Assembly (NCBI RefSeq): GCF_011065895.1
Contig: NZ_JAALCR010000009.1
Location: forward strand, 124,001-188,000
Direction: 5' to 3'
Length of the DNA stretch: 64,000 nt
Origin: Paludisphaera rhizosphaerae
GTDB lineage: Bacteria > Planctomycetota > Planctomycetia > Isosphaerales > Isosphaeraceae
The notes below the pieces were generated by a model, which ran no database searches, was not told the origin of the DNA, and saw only the letters and a list, made by a program, of their open reading frames with translations. The position numbers and the translations under genes were made by a program. This document shows, piece after piece, positions 52,967 to 62,178 of the stretch (its first letter is position 1; the number at the start of each line of letters is the position of its first letter).

Positions 52967-53877
52967 CAGGCCGCGTCCTCGTCGACGGCTTCGGCGCCGT
53001 GGTACTCGTTATAAAGGCTGTGCAGATCCTCGGTTCCGATCGCCAGGTCCTCCACGGGGACCGTCCCCAGCCATTGCAGCAAAGGGCCCAGTTCGCCGCG
53101 ATGCTCCAGCAGGAGCGCCGGGCCTTCGGTTTTTCGAATCGACAGACCCAGCTCCTCGGGGAAGACCGACGGGGTTCGGCCATCGGCGAACCGGATCAGG
53201 AGCATTCGCAGCCGGCGGCGGGCGTGCATGTCCTCGACGTGGACCAGCCGGCCGCGACGGAGGATCGCCACTCGGTCGCAGATCGCCTCCACCTCGGAGA
53301 GGACGTGGCCTGAGAAGACGACCGTCTGCCCCTGGGCCCGCGCTTCACGCACGAGATTCAGCACGTCCAACCGCGCCGAGGGGTCAAGCGCCGAGGTCGG
53401 CTCGTCCAGGATCAGGACGTCGACCGGATCGGCGAACGCCTGGGCCAGGGCCAGCTTCTGCTTCATGCCGGTGGAGTACTTGCGGACCTTCCGCCGGAGA
53501 TCCAGCTTCATCACCTTCTCGGCGATGGCCGCGGCCCGGTCGAGCCCTTCGCCGTCGCGGAGGCCGCTGAGGAACTTCAGGACCCCCAGCCCCGACAGCG
53601 AGCCGGGCATCCGCAACTCGCCGGGGAGATACGAGACCAACCGCCGCACCTGAAGCCCGGACTGCCAGCAGTCAAAACCGAAAATCGTGGCGCGACCGGA
53701 CGTCGGCCGCATCAATCCGAGCCAGAGTCGGATCGTCGTCGTCTTGCCCGAACCGTTGGGTCCGAGCAGCCCATAAACCTCCCCCTGGCGGATCTCCAGG
53801 CTGAGGTCTCGGAGGGCGTAAGTCGGCCCGTATGCCTTTGTTAGGCCGTTCGAGACAATGAGCGACTGTGGTTGCAT
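52966..53877 (-). CDS. ABC transporter ATP-binding protein
   Basis: 303 residues from ATG 53877; the frame is open 13 codons further. Walker A GPNGSGKTTT near residue 40, Q-loop, signature-like YSTGMKQKL, and Walker B LILDEPTSALDP. It ends in an extra C-terminal region of about 90 residues typical of ABC-2 drug/antibiotic type pumps. Works with the overlapping permease gene. A weak G-rich ribosome binding site precedes ATG 53877. Confidence 0.93.
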   Translation of the reverse strand: MQPQSLIVSNGLTKAYGPTYALRDLSLEIRQGEVYGLLGPNGSGKTTTIRLWLGLMRPTSGRATIFGFDCWQSGLQVRRLVSYLPGELRMPGSLSGLGVLKFLSGLRDGEGLDRAAAIAEKVMKLDLRRKVRKYSTGMKQKLALAQAFADPVDVLILDEPTSALDPSARLDVLNLVREARAQGQTVVFSGHVLSEVEAICDRVAILRRGRLVHVEDMHARRRLRMLLIRFADGRTPSVFPEELGLSIRKTEGPALLLEHRGELGPLLQWLGTVPVEDLAIGTEDLHSLYNEYHGAEAVDEDAA

Positions 53878-54217
53878 GGATCGGCCCCAGGGAGCAGAGT
53901 ATGCGAATGCGGCCACTGAGTCTTAATGGATGCGTTCATGAAAACACGAAAGCTTTGGTGCGACGATTTGCCTCAGAGCCTTATTAAGCGCAGAATTAGT
54001 AGGCGTCAGGCGATTCCCTCCCGACCATCACGTCTCCGCCGACGCCCGATCCCGGGACGGCCCCGGGTGGTGAATCAATTCAATCCGCGAGGAAGAGAGC
54101 GGTGATGCGCAGGCGAGGCAGCCTGCGCGATTGGGTCTGCGTCGATCCATCGGAAGTGGACAATACCCCGCAGGCGTGCGTCCGGTCAACGAAGCCGGAC
54201 GCGACAGGAGCCCGACA
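53878..54217. other. Intergenic region with hairpin
   Basis: 340 bases upstream of the ABC pair and of a small plus-strand gene. It contains a perfect 8-base-stem hairpin GCGCAGGC (54107-54114) / GCCTGCGC (54121-54128) with loop GAGGCA, and the A/T-rich stretch 53925-54000. No protein gene recognised. Confidence 0.45.
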
Positions 54218-54433
54218 GTGGATCATAAAGGTCGGTTGGTGGGGTCGGCCTTCACGCGTTTCGACGCGCCGGCGACGACACGGATGAGGCCGATGGCGGG
54301 CTGGAAGATCAACGGCTACGCGGCGCGGTTGCTGATCTGGTCGGAGGAAGAATGGGAGCATCTGGAAGTTCGGCCGATCGACGCTCAGTATCACCCGTTC
54401 GGGTTTTGGTGCGCTCTGAGGCTTCTGGAGTGA
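54218..54433 (+). CDS. Small conserved-looking protein of 71 residues
   Basis: GTG 54218 follows AGGAG by 7 bases. The sequence is aromatic-rich with WKINGYAARLLIW, EEEW and HPFGFWCALRLLE, quite unlike shadow frames. From memory this resembles small planctomycete proteins of unknown function, but no family name is known to me. Convergent with the YdjY-like gene, 4 bases apart. Confidence 0.6.
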   Translation: MDHKGRLVGSAFTRFDAPATTRMRPMAGWKINGYAARLLIWSEEEWEHLEVRPIDAQYHPFGFWCALRLLE

Positions 54434-54437
54434 AGGT

Positions 54438-55145
54438 TCAGGGGGTCGGTTTCGGCTTTGGGGGACGGGCGCTGAAGATGATCTGAACCTCGGAGCCGAG
54501 CGGTGGGATGTGCTCTGTGAAGGCGACGAAGGTGCGGTTGGCGTCCTCGGCGGAGCTGGCGATGGGGAGGTCGAGTATGGCCGAGGCGAAGTTGGCGACG
54601 GTGATCAGGTCGCCTTCCTCGGCGGCGTAGATGGTTTTTTTAGTGACGGGGTCGTCATAGAGGGTGCTGCCGGCGAAGACCCAGTCGACGTCGAGTTGCT
54701 TGCGGGTCTTTTCGTCTCGGATCCAGGATCGGGCGTCGGCCTGTTTGATCTCGTCGCCGTTTTTCCAGCGGAGGGTCACGGCGATCGGAGGGCCGTGAGG
54801 CGGTTTGAATTCCGGTCGGAAGCGGACGGGCCCGCCGGGTTCAAGTCCGGCGGCCAGGAGGCCGGCGTGGATGAGGGTGGGGGGAGCGTCCGTGGCGAGG
54901 ACGGCCTCATGCTCCTTGGTGCCTCGGAGGCACAGGAGATGTTCCAGCGGGCCTTCACGCAGAACGACCCGGGCGCGGAGGATCAGGCGACGGGGTTGGG
55001 AGACGGGATCGAGCCAGAGGCTTCGGCCCAGGGGTTTCCAGCCGGCTTCGGGCTTGAAGACGGGAGGGGGCTCGGCCGGCTCTTCGGCGGGAGCCTGCCA
55101 TCCCAGTGCGGACAGCAGCGTCGTGGTGAGGATCAGGCTGTTCAT
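54438..55145 (-). CDS. YdjY domain-containing secreted protein
   Basis: 235 residues from ATG 55145 (AGGAG 6 bases upstream), where a short hydrophobic leader begins (LILTTTLLSALGW). A Pro/Glu linker precedes a core with GTKEHEAVLATDA, LIHAGLLAAGLEPG and PPIAVTLRWKNG, as in YdjY-type periplasmic proteins. Role unknown. A hairpin at 55245-55275 separates it from the secretin gene upstream on the same strand. Confidence 0.75.
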   Translation of the reverse strand: MNSLILTTTLLSALGWQAPAEEPAEPPPVFKPEAGWKPLGRSLWLDPVSQPRRLILRARVVLREGPLEHLLCLRGTKEHEAVLATDAPPTLIHAGLLAAGLEPGGPVRFRPEFKPPHGPPIAVTLRWKNGDEIKQADARSWIRDEKTRKQLDVDWVFAGSTLYDDPVTKKTIYAAEEGDLITVANFASAILDLPIASSAEDANRTFVAFTEHIPPLGSEVQIIFSARPPKPKPTP

Positions 55146-55244
55146 GCGCGGCTCCTTGGTCGTCGCGGCTCCTGAGGTCGGAGCGCCGTCGACACTCAGC
55201 ATGATCGGCGGCCGCAAGCGTTGCAAGCGGTCGTGAAACGGCGA

Positions 55245-55275
55245 GGGGCCGCCGGGAGGTGTTCCCGGCGGCCCC
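55245..55275 (-). terminator. GC-rich hairpin after the secretin gene
   Basis: A 13-base perfect stem (GGGGCCGCCGGGA at 55245-55257 with TCCCGGCGGCCCC at 55263-55275) around a 5-base loop, 32 bases after the secretin stop. No T run follows on the minus strand, so it may be a transcript-end stabiliser or a weak terminator. Confidence 0.5.
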
Positions 55276-55306
55276 AAGGCCGCGTCAGAGGTCGAGGCTC
55301 GCTCGG

Positions 55307-58300
55307 TCAGTAGGCGACCGAGGGGATGCCGAGCCGTTCCTCCTCTTCCTCAAGGATGATGATCCGCGGGGTGACCATCAACATGAGGCTGTTGGTGGTC
55401 CGGCCGATGCCGACGTTGCGGAACAGGCGGTCGATCCAGGGGGTCTTGGAGAGGACGGGGACGCCGTACTCCAGACGCTGTTCCTGGAGCTGCTTGACGC
55501 CGCCGAGGAGGACCGTGCCGCCGTCGGGGACGGTGACGGTCGTGCTGACGGTGGTGACGGTCGTGTTCGGCAGCTGGATCGTGCCGTTGATGGCCGCCGA
55601 GGCGCCGCCGAGGCCGGCGCCGCCGACCGCGGCCGGGACGGTGATCGAGGTGAAGCCGTTGACGACCTGGAAGAACGGGGCCAGGCTCAGTCGGACGTAG
55701 CGGCGGTCAGCCGTGACGACCGGGGTGACCTGGAGCTGCACGCCGTTTTGCAGCGGAGCGACCTGCGGCTGGAAGGCCACCGATCCGGGGCCGAGCACCG
55801 GGAACAGCGAGGCCACGTAATACTGGAGCTCGCCGTTGAAGATCGTCGCGGCGGCGCCGTTGAAGGTGGTCACCTTGGGCGCCTGGAGGATGTTGTTACG
55901 GACGTCGCCCTGAGCGGCCGTGAGGAAGAAGTAGACTTCCAGGTCGCTGAGGAACGCCATGCCCAGCGAGGCGCCAGCCCCGGCGACAGAGTTGAACGGG
56001 GCGATCAGGCTCCCCTGGGTGTTCTGGAAGGGGATCTGCAAGGTCGGCGAGAAGTTGTAGAGACCGCCGCCCGCAGTACCCACCACCACCGGGGACTGGC
56101 CGCCGGGGTAGTAGTTGGAGTAGTCGCGGATCGGGTTGATCAGGTAGGCGTTGTTCTGCGTCAGCGTGGTGCCGCCGCCGGTGGTTCCGCCGCCGGTGCC
56201 GCCCGCCGAGGTGGCGCCGCCGCCGCCGAGGCCGGCGCCGCCGATGCCGCCCGAGCTACCGCCGAGGGTGCCGCCGGTGGTGCCGCCGGTGGTGCCGCCG
56301 GTGGTGCCGCCGGTGGTGCCGCCGGTGGTGCCGCCCGTCGTCCCCGCGGTGGTGGTGCCGCCGCCGGGCGCCGTGATGACGTTCGTCACGGAGTTGTTCT
56401 GGTAGGCCCAGGTGCTGTGCTTGCCGACGCTCTTGGAGTTGATGGCGAAGTCGAAGTCGACGCCGATCTGCTCGAAGAACGAGTCGGAGACCGTGATGAA
56501 CCGGACCTCGATGGAAACCTGGAGGTCCTGGAGCCGGCGGAGCTGGCGGAGCAGGTCGGCGATCTGCTCATGCACCTCGGCCGTGTGGCGGATGATCAGG
56601 CTGATGCTGAGGAAGAACGGCGTGATCGAGCCGGGGGGACGACCCTCGTCGATGTCGCCGCCCGCCCCGCCGCCGCCGAAGCCGCCGCCCAGGCCGTAAG
56701 CCGTGGAGACGTCCCGGCCGTCGCCGTCGCGGACCTGCCAGGTCCCCGGCGCGATCGACGTGGTGATGAGCTGGATCAGCGGAGACATCGCGGCGTCGTC
56801 GATGTTCGGCTTCTGGCCGTCGACGATCTGCACCCCGCCGCCCGGCGTGCCACCGATCGGCACGTTCGGGGCCGTCAGCGACTGACCCTGGGGCGTGAAG
56901 TTGGTCGTGGTCATCGGATTGAAGGCCGAGCCGTAGGCCTCTTTGGCCTCCTTGCTCTTCACCTTGATAAGGTCGCCCACGTAGTACGTGTGGAAGTACG
57001 TGTCCTGGGCGGCCGTCTGCTTGTTGGTCACCAGCAGAACGTTGTCCTCGATCGTGTAGCTCAGGCCCAGAGGGCTGAGGATCATCTTGAGGACCGTCTT
57101 GAGCTGGGTGTTGTTCAACTTCAGGTCGACGGGCGTGGACGAGGTGAGACCCTCGTCGACCATCGCCTTGGGGTCGAGCGCGACGTTCAGGCCGGTGTAG
57201 TTGCCGATGAACTGCAGGGCCTCGCTCAGCGGCTGCTTCTCGAAGTTGACGCTGATCGGGTCGCGGAGCTTGGCCTCGACGGACATCACCGCCGCGCTCT
57301 TGGGGTGCTCCAGCCGCTTGACCATCTCGCGGCGGCTCTTGGTCAGGTCGGCGAACGTCTTGGGGTAAGAGATGCCGTTGGCCTGGACCTCGGGGTCGGC
57401 GATCGCGGCCGCGTCGACGCCCTCGAGGAGCTGGACGACGCCCTCTTCCTTGGCCGCCTTGTTGGCCATGTCGGTCTTGTAGCGACGCTCCGCCTTGGCC
57501 TTGAAGACCATCATCGGGGCGGCGACTTCCGTCGGGTCGATCTCCATGGCCTGCTTGGCGTAGGCCTCGGCCTTGAAGAAGTCCTGGTCGCTGTAGGCGG
57601 CCTGGGCCTTCTCGAACAGCTCCTTGTAGCGGGCCTTCTTGGCGGAGTCCGCTTCAAGGATCCGCAGCCGCTTCCGCTCGATCTCTTCCTTGTAGCCCTT
57701 CTCCTTCATCTTCTCGTCGAAGATCTGCTTGTCCTTCTTGGCCAGCTCAAGGGCCACTTCGAGACGGCGGACCATCGGCTTCTGAAGGTTGGGGGCGACC
57801 TCGGAGGCCTTCACGGCCTTGAGGGTGGTGTCGTAGATGGTCAGGGCCTTGTCGGGGTCGACTTCCTGGAGGCGGCGAGCCTCGGCGATCTTGGCGCCGA
57901 CTTCAGCGTTGAGCTTCTGAGCGGCGATCGACTCGACGTCGCTGGCGCCGTCCATGCCGCCGTTGACCACGGCGCGGCCGGCGGGGTCGGAGATCTGCTG
58001 GGTGGTCAGGCTCTTGAGCAGCTCCTGGACCTTGGCCTGGAGGCTCTCATCGAGGACGGGGCCGGCCGAGGCGACCTCGGTCAGCAGCGTCTTGGCCCGA
58101 TCCCGCTCGCCCTTCCGCATGGCTTCAAGAGCGGACTCGTAGAGGCTGAGGGCGCCCCCCTGCTCGGCCAGGCCGATCTGGGCGGACAGTTCCTCGGCTT
58201 CCTCGCTGGCGCCGGCGGCCTTGGCCTTGGCGGCGGCCTGACGGGCGGCCGCGTAGTTCCCCTCTTCGTAGAGCGACTGGGCCTGGGAGAGTTCCTGGAC

Positions 58301-59671
58301 GCCCGGGCCGGCCGGGACCGGAGCCGGAGCCGCCGCGACCGGAGCCGGGGCGGGGTCGAGTTCGAGGCTCGGAGCCTGAGCCGGGGCCGGGGTCGGTTCG
58401 ACCGGAGCCAGGGCCGGCTGCTCGTCTTCGGCGCCGCTCTTCTGGACGTGGGGGTCCAGCCGAGGGGTCGCAGACGCCAGGGGCGTCAGGCCGGACTCGA
58501 CGCGGCGGAGCTGCTCGGCTTCGGCGAACTTGGCGGCAGCGGCGTTCTGGTCGCCCTTGGAGAGCAGAGCGTCGGCCTGACGTTCGACGGCGTCGGCGGT
58601 CGGGCCTTCGGTCGCGGTCGGGGCCGCGGCGACAGCCGCCGGGGCCTCGGCCTTCTCGCGGACCATGGCGATCTCGTGCAGGACGGCCTCGGCGCGGTCG
58701 GCGGTGAGGGCCGGCACGACGTTCATCCGCTGGGCCTGGCGGGCCTTGGCCTCAGCCTCGGCGATCTTGCCGGCCTTCATGAGCTGGCGGGATTCCTGCA
58801 CCAGGACGTCGTAGACGCCCGGGCTGGCCTGCTCACGAGGCGACGTGGAGCGGATGGTGTCGCGCTTGCGGAGGGCGCGAGCGGCGGACGCCACCTTGTC
58901 CGGGTTGTCCTCGAACATGCCGTAGGAGAGGTTCCAGCCCTTGACCTCCAGGGCGATCGCCTCGGCGACCTCGAACTTGCGGTCGGCCAGGGCGGTGCGG
59001 GCTTCGGCCAGCTTGGCCTTGGCCGTCTTATGGTCGGGGGCGGCGACGGTCTTCACCGCGGCGGGCGCGGACGCCTTGGGGCGGGCCTTGACGAGCGCCT
59101 GGCGGGCCTTGGCCGGCGTGGAGTCGAACAGACCCCACTTGATGTTCAGGGCCTCGGCCTCGGCGATCTTCGCCTCGGCTCCGTCGTAGTCGCCCTTGAT
59201 CATCATCTCGCCGGACTCCTGGAGGAGCCAGCGGGCCTTCTGCTTCCGGTCGGTCTCGTCGCCCGAGGCCGTCTCCGTCCGCGAGGCGGGCGAGGCGGCG
59301 GCGACGCTCGCCACCGGCGTCGGCGCCGGGGCGGAAGCGGAAGCCGGGGCGGCGGCGGGAGCCGCGGCCGGTTCGGCGTTCCCCTTGACCTTGCTCAATT
59401 CACGCAGGTACTCGTCCAGCAGCGACTGATGCTCGGGTTCGAGCTGGTCGCGATACATCCGAGCCGCTTCGAGATACTTGGCGGCCAGGTCGAACTGTCC
59501 GCTGTTGAAGAGGCGCGAGCCGGCCTCCAGATACTTCACCGGCGGCGCCGGTGCAGGCTTGCGGGCCGCCGAGGACGGCGAAGCGACCGCGTCGTCGAGG
59601 GTCGCACCTTCCGTGGACGCTCCCCCCGCACCGAGGATCATGATGACTGTGAGCGTTCTAAGCCTTCTCAA
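55307..59671 (-). CDS. Giant TPR/coil-secretin fusion protein
   Basis: 1454 residues. Signal peptide at 1-22. Residues about 40-760 are Ala/Glu/Lys-rich helical repeats (TPR-like ARQAAAKAKAAGASEEAEEL and charged coils). A secretin N-type domain (SVNFEKQPLSEALQFIGNYTG, about 805-880) and further N-domains follow, then a Gly/Thr-rich variable loop (about 1100-1200, with tandem GGTT). The C-terminal secretin pore includes VTVPDGGTVLLGG and NSLMLMVTPRI. It forms the outer-membrane channel of type II/III secretion or type IV pilus machines; usual secretins are 400-750 residues, so the long N-terminal part is unusual. Separated from the upstream genes by an intrinsic terminator. Confidence 0.9.
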   Translation of the reverse strand: MRRLRTLTVIMILGAGGASTEGATLDDAVASPSSAARKPAPAPPVKYLEAGSRLFNSGQFDLAAKYLEAARMYRDQLEPEHQSLLDEYLRELSKVKGNAEPAAAPAAAPASASAPAPTPVASVAAASPASRTETASGDETDRKQKARWLLQESGEMMIKGDYDGAEAKIAEAEALNIKWGLFDSTPAKARQALVKARPKASAPAAVKTVAAPDHKTAKAKLAEARTALADRKFEVAEAIALEVKGWNLSYGMFEDNPDKVASAARALRKRDTIRSTSPREQASPGVYDVLVQESRQLMKAGKIAEAEAKARQAQRMNVVPALTADRAEAVLHEIAMVREKAEAPAAVAAAPTATEGPTADAVERQADALLSKGDQNAAAAKFAEAEQLRRVESGLTPLASATPRLDPHVQKSGAEDEQPALAPVEPTPAPAQAPSLELDPAPAPVAAAPAPVPAGPGVQELSQAQSLYEEGNYAAARQAAAKAKAAGASEEAEELSAQIGLAEQGGALSLYESALEAMRKGERDRAKTLLTEVASAGPVLDESLQAKVQELLKSLTTQQISDPAGRAVVNGGMDGASDVESIAAQKLNAEVGAKIAEARRLQEVDPDKALTIYDTTLKAVKASEVAPNLQKPMVRRLEVALELAKKDKQIFDEKMKEKGYKEEIERKRLRILEADSAKKARYKELFEKAQAAYSDQDFFKAEAYAKQAMEIDPTEVAAPMMVFKAKAERRYKTDMANKAAKEEGVVQLLEGVDAAAIADPEVQANGISYPKTFADLTKSRREMVKRLEHPKSAAVMSVEAKLRDPISVNFEKQPLSEALQFIGNYTGLNVALDPKAMVDEGLTSSTPVDLKLNNTQLKTVLKMILSPLGLSYTIEDNVLLVTNKQTAAQDTYFHTYYVGDLIKVKSKEAKEAYGSAFNPMTTTNFTPQGQSLTAPNVPIGGTPGGGVQIVDGQKPNIDDAAMSPLIQLITTSIAPGTWQVRDGDGRDVSTAYGLGGGFGGGGAGGDIDEGRPPGSITPFFLSISLIIRHTAEVHEQIADLLRQLRRLQDLQVSIEVRFITVSDSFFEQIGVDFDFAINSKSVGKHSTWAYQNNSVTNVITAPGGGTTTAGTTGGTTGGTTGGTTGGTTGGTTGGTLGGSSGGIGGAGLGGGGATSAGGTGGGTTGGGTTLTQNNAYLINPIRDYSNYYPGGQSPVVVGTAGGGLYNFSPTLQIPFQNTQGSLIAPFNSVAGAGASLGMAFLSDLEVYFFLTAAQGDVRNNILQAPKVTTFNGAAATIFNGELQYYVASLFPVLGPGSVAFQPQVAPLQNGVQLQVTPVVTADRRYVRLSLAPFFQVVNGFTSITVPAAVGGAGLGGASAAINGTIQLPNTTVTTVSTTVTVPDGGTVLLGGVKQLQEQRLEYGVPVLSKTPWIDRLFRNVGIGRTTNSLMLMVTPRIIILEEEEERLGIPSVAY
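56267..56340. repeat. 12-base tandem repeat in the secretin gene
   Basis: GGTGCCGCCGGT (plus strand) repeats in direct tandem about six times from 56267, coding a Gly-Gly-Thr-Thr run in a surface-exposed variable loop of the secretin. Multiple-of-three length keeps the frame when copy number changes. Confidence 0.7.
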
Positions 59672-60064
59672 CGCGACCTCCTTTCGCCGTCATACGGACG
59701 GCCGCCGACATCCCTGAGAGCGGCCTCGTTCGAGTCCTAACGGCGAGACACGGTTCTTCTGCGGCTGCTTGCGCCAAACCCACCCGGCACACCGAGGCGG
59801 GGTCTTCAACTCGTTTGGTACCTGCCCCCCCCTACCACGACGCTTTGAGATGCTGCTGGAACGATCGCGAGATCCGCGCCGAGGATGGGGAAAGATGGGG
59901 CGGTGTGTACCTCTAACAAGAGTTTCGGTCAAGACGGGGGGTCGACTTTTGCGGAATGTTGGGGCTGTGTCTGTTGTGTGGGCGGCGCAAAGAAAAACGC
60001 CTCCCCGCGGGGGGAGGCGTTGAGTTCCGTTAAACAGTTAAGTCCACCGACGCGCGACCGAGGC
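59672..60064. other. Intergenic region between secretin and Met-rich protein genes
   Basis: 393 bases upstream of the secretin gene and downstream of the 676-residue Met-rich protein gene. Contains the strong terminator at 59991-60021, and must hold the secretin promoter between about 59672 and 59990. No gene recognised. Confidence 0.5.
59991..60021 (-). terminator. Intrinsic terminator of the Met-rich operon
   Basis: Perfect 11-base stem (AACGCCTCCCC at 59996-60006 with GGGGAGGCGTT at 60011-60021) and a GCGG loop. Read on the minus strand it is followed by TTTTTCTTT, a standard U-tract, 44 bases after the stop of the 676-residue gene. Confidence 0.85.
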
Positions 60065-62095
60065 TCAGCGAGACCCCCCCATCATGCCGGGGCCCATCAT
60101 GCCAGAGCCCATCATGCCGCCCATCATGTCATAGCCGCTTCCCATCGAGCTGGAGCGGACCTTGTCGGACTCCTTGAGTTCCCGTTTGTAGTTGCTCTCA
60201 ACGTCCTTGCGGACCTCGTTGGAGCGGTCATCGGCCTCGTCGTGGAGTTCAACAAGGCCGTCAGGCCGCAGCAGGGCGGCGCAACTCGGTTGGACGATGA
60301 TGTTGCCAAGGAAACCGGCGGGGAGCGGCTTAAAGCCGCCGACCACGTCGAGCACCATGAGCTGACTGCTGAAGTCGACGCCCTTGTTCTTGGTCCCGGT
60401 CCCGTCGGATGTCGGGATCTGGGTCGTCCGGACCTCCCCCAACAGCTCGCCGGGGGCGGCCTCGAACTGACGGGGGAGCGTCTGGCCGTCGTCCGGATTG
60501 AACTTCACGATCTGGAAGACGCCCTTCATCTCCGACTTGGGAGTCGCCTGAAGGACGCCCATGGCGTACGCCGTGACGTCGGGAGGCATATGGACCTCGT
60601 CGGTCGACTCGCTCCAGGGGCCTTGCAGCTCCTCGGACTTGGCGTCGACGCCCGGCGCCACGTCCTCGCGGTTGAAGTTCGGGTTGAAGACGACGATGCG
60701 GACGCGGTAGCGGTAGCTCTCGTCGGGCTGGGCGGTGAAGTCCAGGGCTCGGACCATCACGGTCTTTTCCTCAGACCGCCAGAAGTTGTCGAGGGTTTCG
60801 GTCCCTCCCATCCCCATCCCCATTCCCATGCCCATCCCGTCCATGCCCATCATGCCCGAGCCTTCACCCATCATCATCATGTTCATCATGCCGCCCCGGC
60901 CGCCCATCATGCCGGAGTTCATCATGCCGCCGTCCATCCCGGGCATCATCGAACTGCCTTCCATGCCAGGGCCCATCATCATGCCCCCCATCCCCCCCAT
61001 CATGGCAGGGTTCTTCGTGGGGTCGGGGATGTTCTTGACCTCGTCAGGGACGAGGCTGGCGATGTGAACCTTCTCCCAGAGGCCGGCGGTGAGGAACGGC
61101 AGCGGGTCGTTGAGGTCGGTGGGGCGGACGTTGTCGGGCGTCAGTTCCTCGTCTTCCATGGGGAGGTTGTCGAGGACCGTCAGGTTGCGTTCGGCGTCGA
61201 CGTCGGCCCAATCGGTCCACGTCCCATCCTGCTGCTTGGTCTGGCGCTGGACGTCCAGGCGACGGTAGTGGGGCTGGGCGATCGCCGAGTTCTTGAGGGC
61301 CTGGCGATAGTTCTCCAGCATCTGCTCGTGATTCAGCGTGGCGGTGATGGCGACCCAGCGCAGGCCCTTGGTGACTTCCTTGGGCGGAGGGCCCTGGGGC
61401 TTGTTGGCGTCTTCGGGCTTCTCTTTCTTGGGTCCGCTGGGGCCGGCGAGCTTGGCCATCATCTCTCGCTTCTTGCGCTCAAACTCGGCCTTGGCCTGCT
61501 TCTCCTGGTCGGGGTTGGGCTGGCCGCCCATCCCCATGCCGGGGCCCATCATGCCGCCCATGCCCATGTCGCTGCCCATCATCATGCCGCCGCGCCGCTT
61601 ACGGCTGCGGAAGATGTTGGACTTGGGGGGCTCCTTCGTCTCGGTCTCGACGATCCGATTGCCCTCGGAGTCAAGCGCGTAGACCAGGGCTCCGCCGCGG
61701 CTGGGATAAGCGAAGACGTTCTCCGGCGCGATCAGGTTGGGCTGGTCGCGGATCAGGCCGGCGCCCGGCTCTGGGGTCACCCACTCGCGCCGGGCCTGGA
61801 AGTCGGACGCGGCGAGGACCATCTTGGACGACGTCTCGGCCTCCTTCGCGAAGTCAGACTGCTTGATGCCGCCGTCGACGAGAGTCTGGACGATCTCCTC
61901 GGTCGGGACCTTGCGTCGCAGGTTCGAGTCGGACTGCTCGGCGGCCTTCTTAATCTGCTCGGGTTGGACGTCGATCGTCTCCCGCGTCAGGGCCTTGAAG
62001 AGGCACAGGGCGAACAGCCCCGCGGCCAGGAGGACGGCGATCTTGTCCCCGAATCTCAAGCCGAAGTTCTTCAGCTTCTCACCGGCGGTGGCCAT
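60065..62095 (-). CDS. Inner-membrane protein with Met-Gly-Pro-rich segments (676 aa)
   Basis: 676 residues. Short cytoplasmic N terminus, one TM helix at about 19-38 (IAVLLAAGLFALCLFKAL), then a large periplasmic region with two Met/Gly-rich stretches (about 170-195 and 360-450, with GMGGMMGPGMG- and MMGPGMEGSSMM-type runs), and a C-terminal Met/Gly tail. Between them are alpha-beta segments such as YRYRVRIVVFNPNFNRED. No named family. Position 84 bases after the 581-residue gene and upstream of a secretin gene suggests a PilN/PilO/GspL-like assembly-platform role by context only. Confidence 0.7.
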   Translation of the reverse strand: MATAGEKLKNFGLRFGDKIAVLLAAGLFALCLFKALTRETIDVQPEQIKKAAEQSDSNLRRKVPTEEIVQTLVDGGIKQSDFAKEAETSSKMVLAASDFQARREWVTPEPGAGLIRDQPNLIAPENVFAYPSRGGALVYALDSEGNRIVETETKEPPKSNIFRSRKRRGGMMMGSDMGMGGMMGPGMGMGGQPNPDQEKQAKAEFERKKREMMAKLAGPSGPKKEKPEDANKPQGPPPKEVTKGLRWVAITATLNHEQMLENYRQALKNSAIAQPHYRRLDVQRQTKQQDGTWTDWADVDAERNLTVLDNLPMEDEELTPDNVRPTDLNDPLPFLTAGLWEKVHIASLVPDEVKNIPDPTKNPAMMGGMGGMMMGPGMEGSSMMPGMDGGMMNSGMMGGRGGMMNMMMMGEGSGMMGMDGMGMGMGMGMGGTETLDNFWRSEEKTVMVRALDFTAQPDESYRYRVRIVVFNPNFNREDVAPGVDAKSEELQGPWSESTDEVHMPPDVTAYAMGVLQATPKSEMKGVFQIVKFNPDDGQTLPRQFEAAPGELLGEVRTTQIPTSDGTGTKNKGVDFSSQLMVLDVVGGFKPLPAGFLGNIIVQPSCAALLRPDGLVELHDEADDRSNEVRKDVESNYKRELKESDKVRSSSMGSGYDMMGGMMGSGMMGPGMMGGSR

Positions 62096-62178
62096 GCCAG
62101 GTTCTCCGTGCGAAGGGACGCCCCCCCTGATCCGGGAGGACGGTGTCTCTCGTCGATGTTGGTTCGCGACGCGATGGA

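Noticed and set aside
56267-56340. CRISPR-like tandem repeats
   Set aside because: The 12-base units are adjacent without spacers and lie in a coding frame.
55259-59740. Very long antisense open frame opposite the secretin gene
   Set aside because: It mirrors the secretin codons, has Val/Asp/Gly/Leu-rich composition, no ribosome binding site and no domain; in GC-rich DNA such frames are expected.
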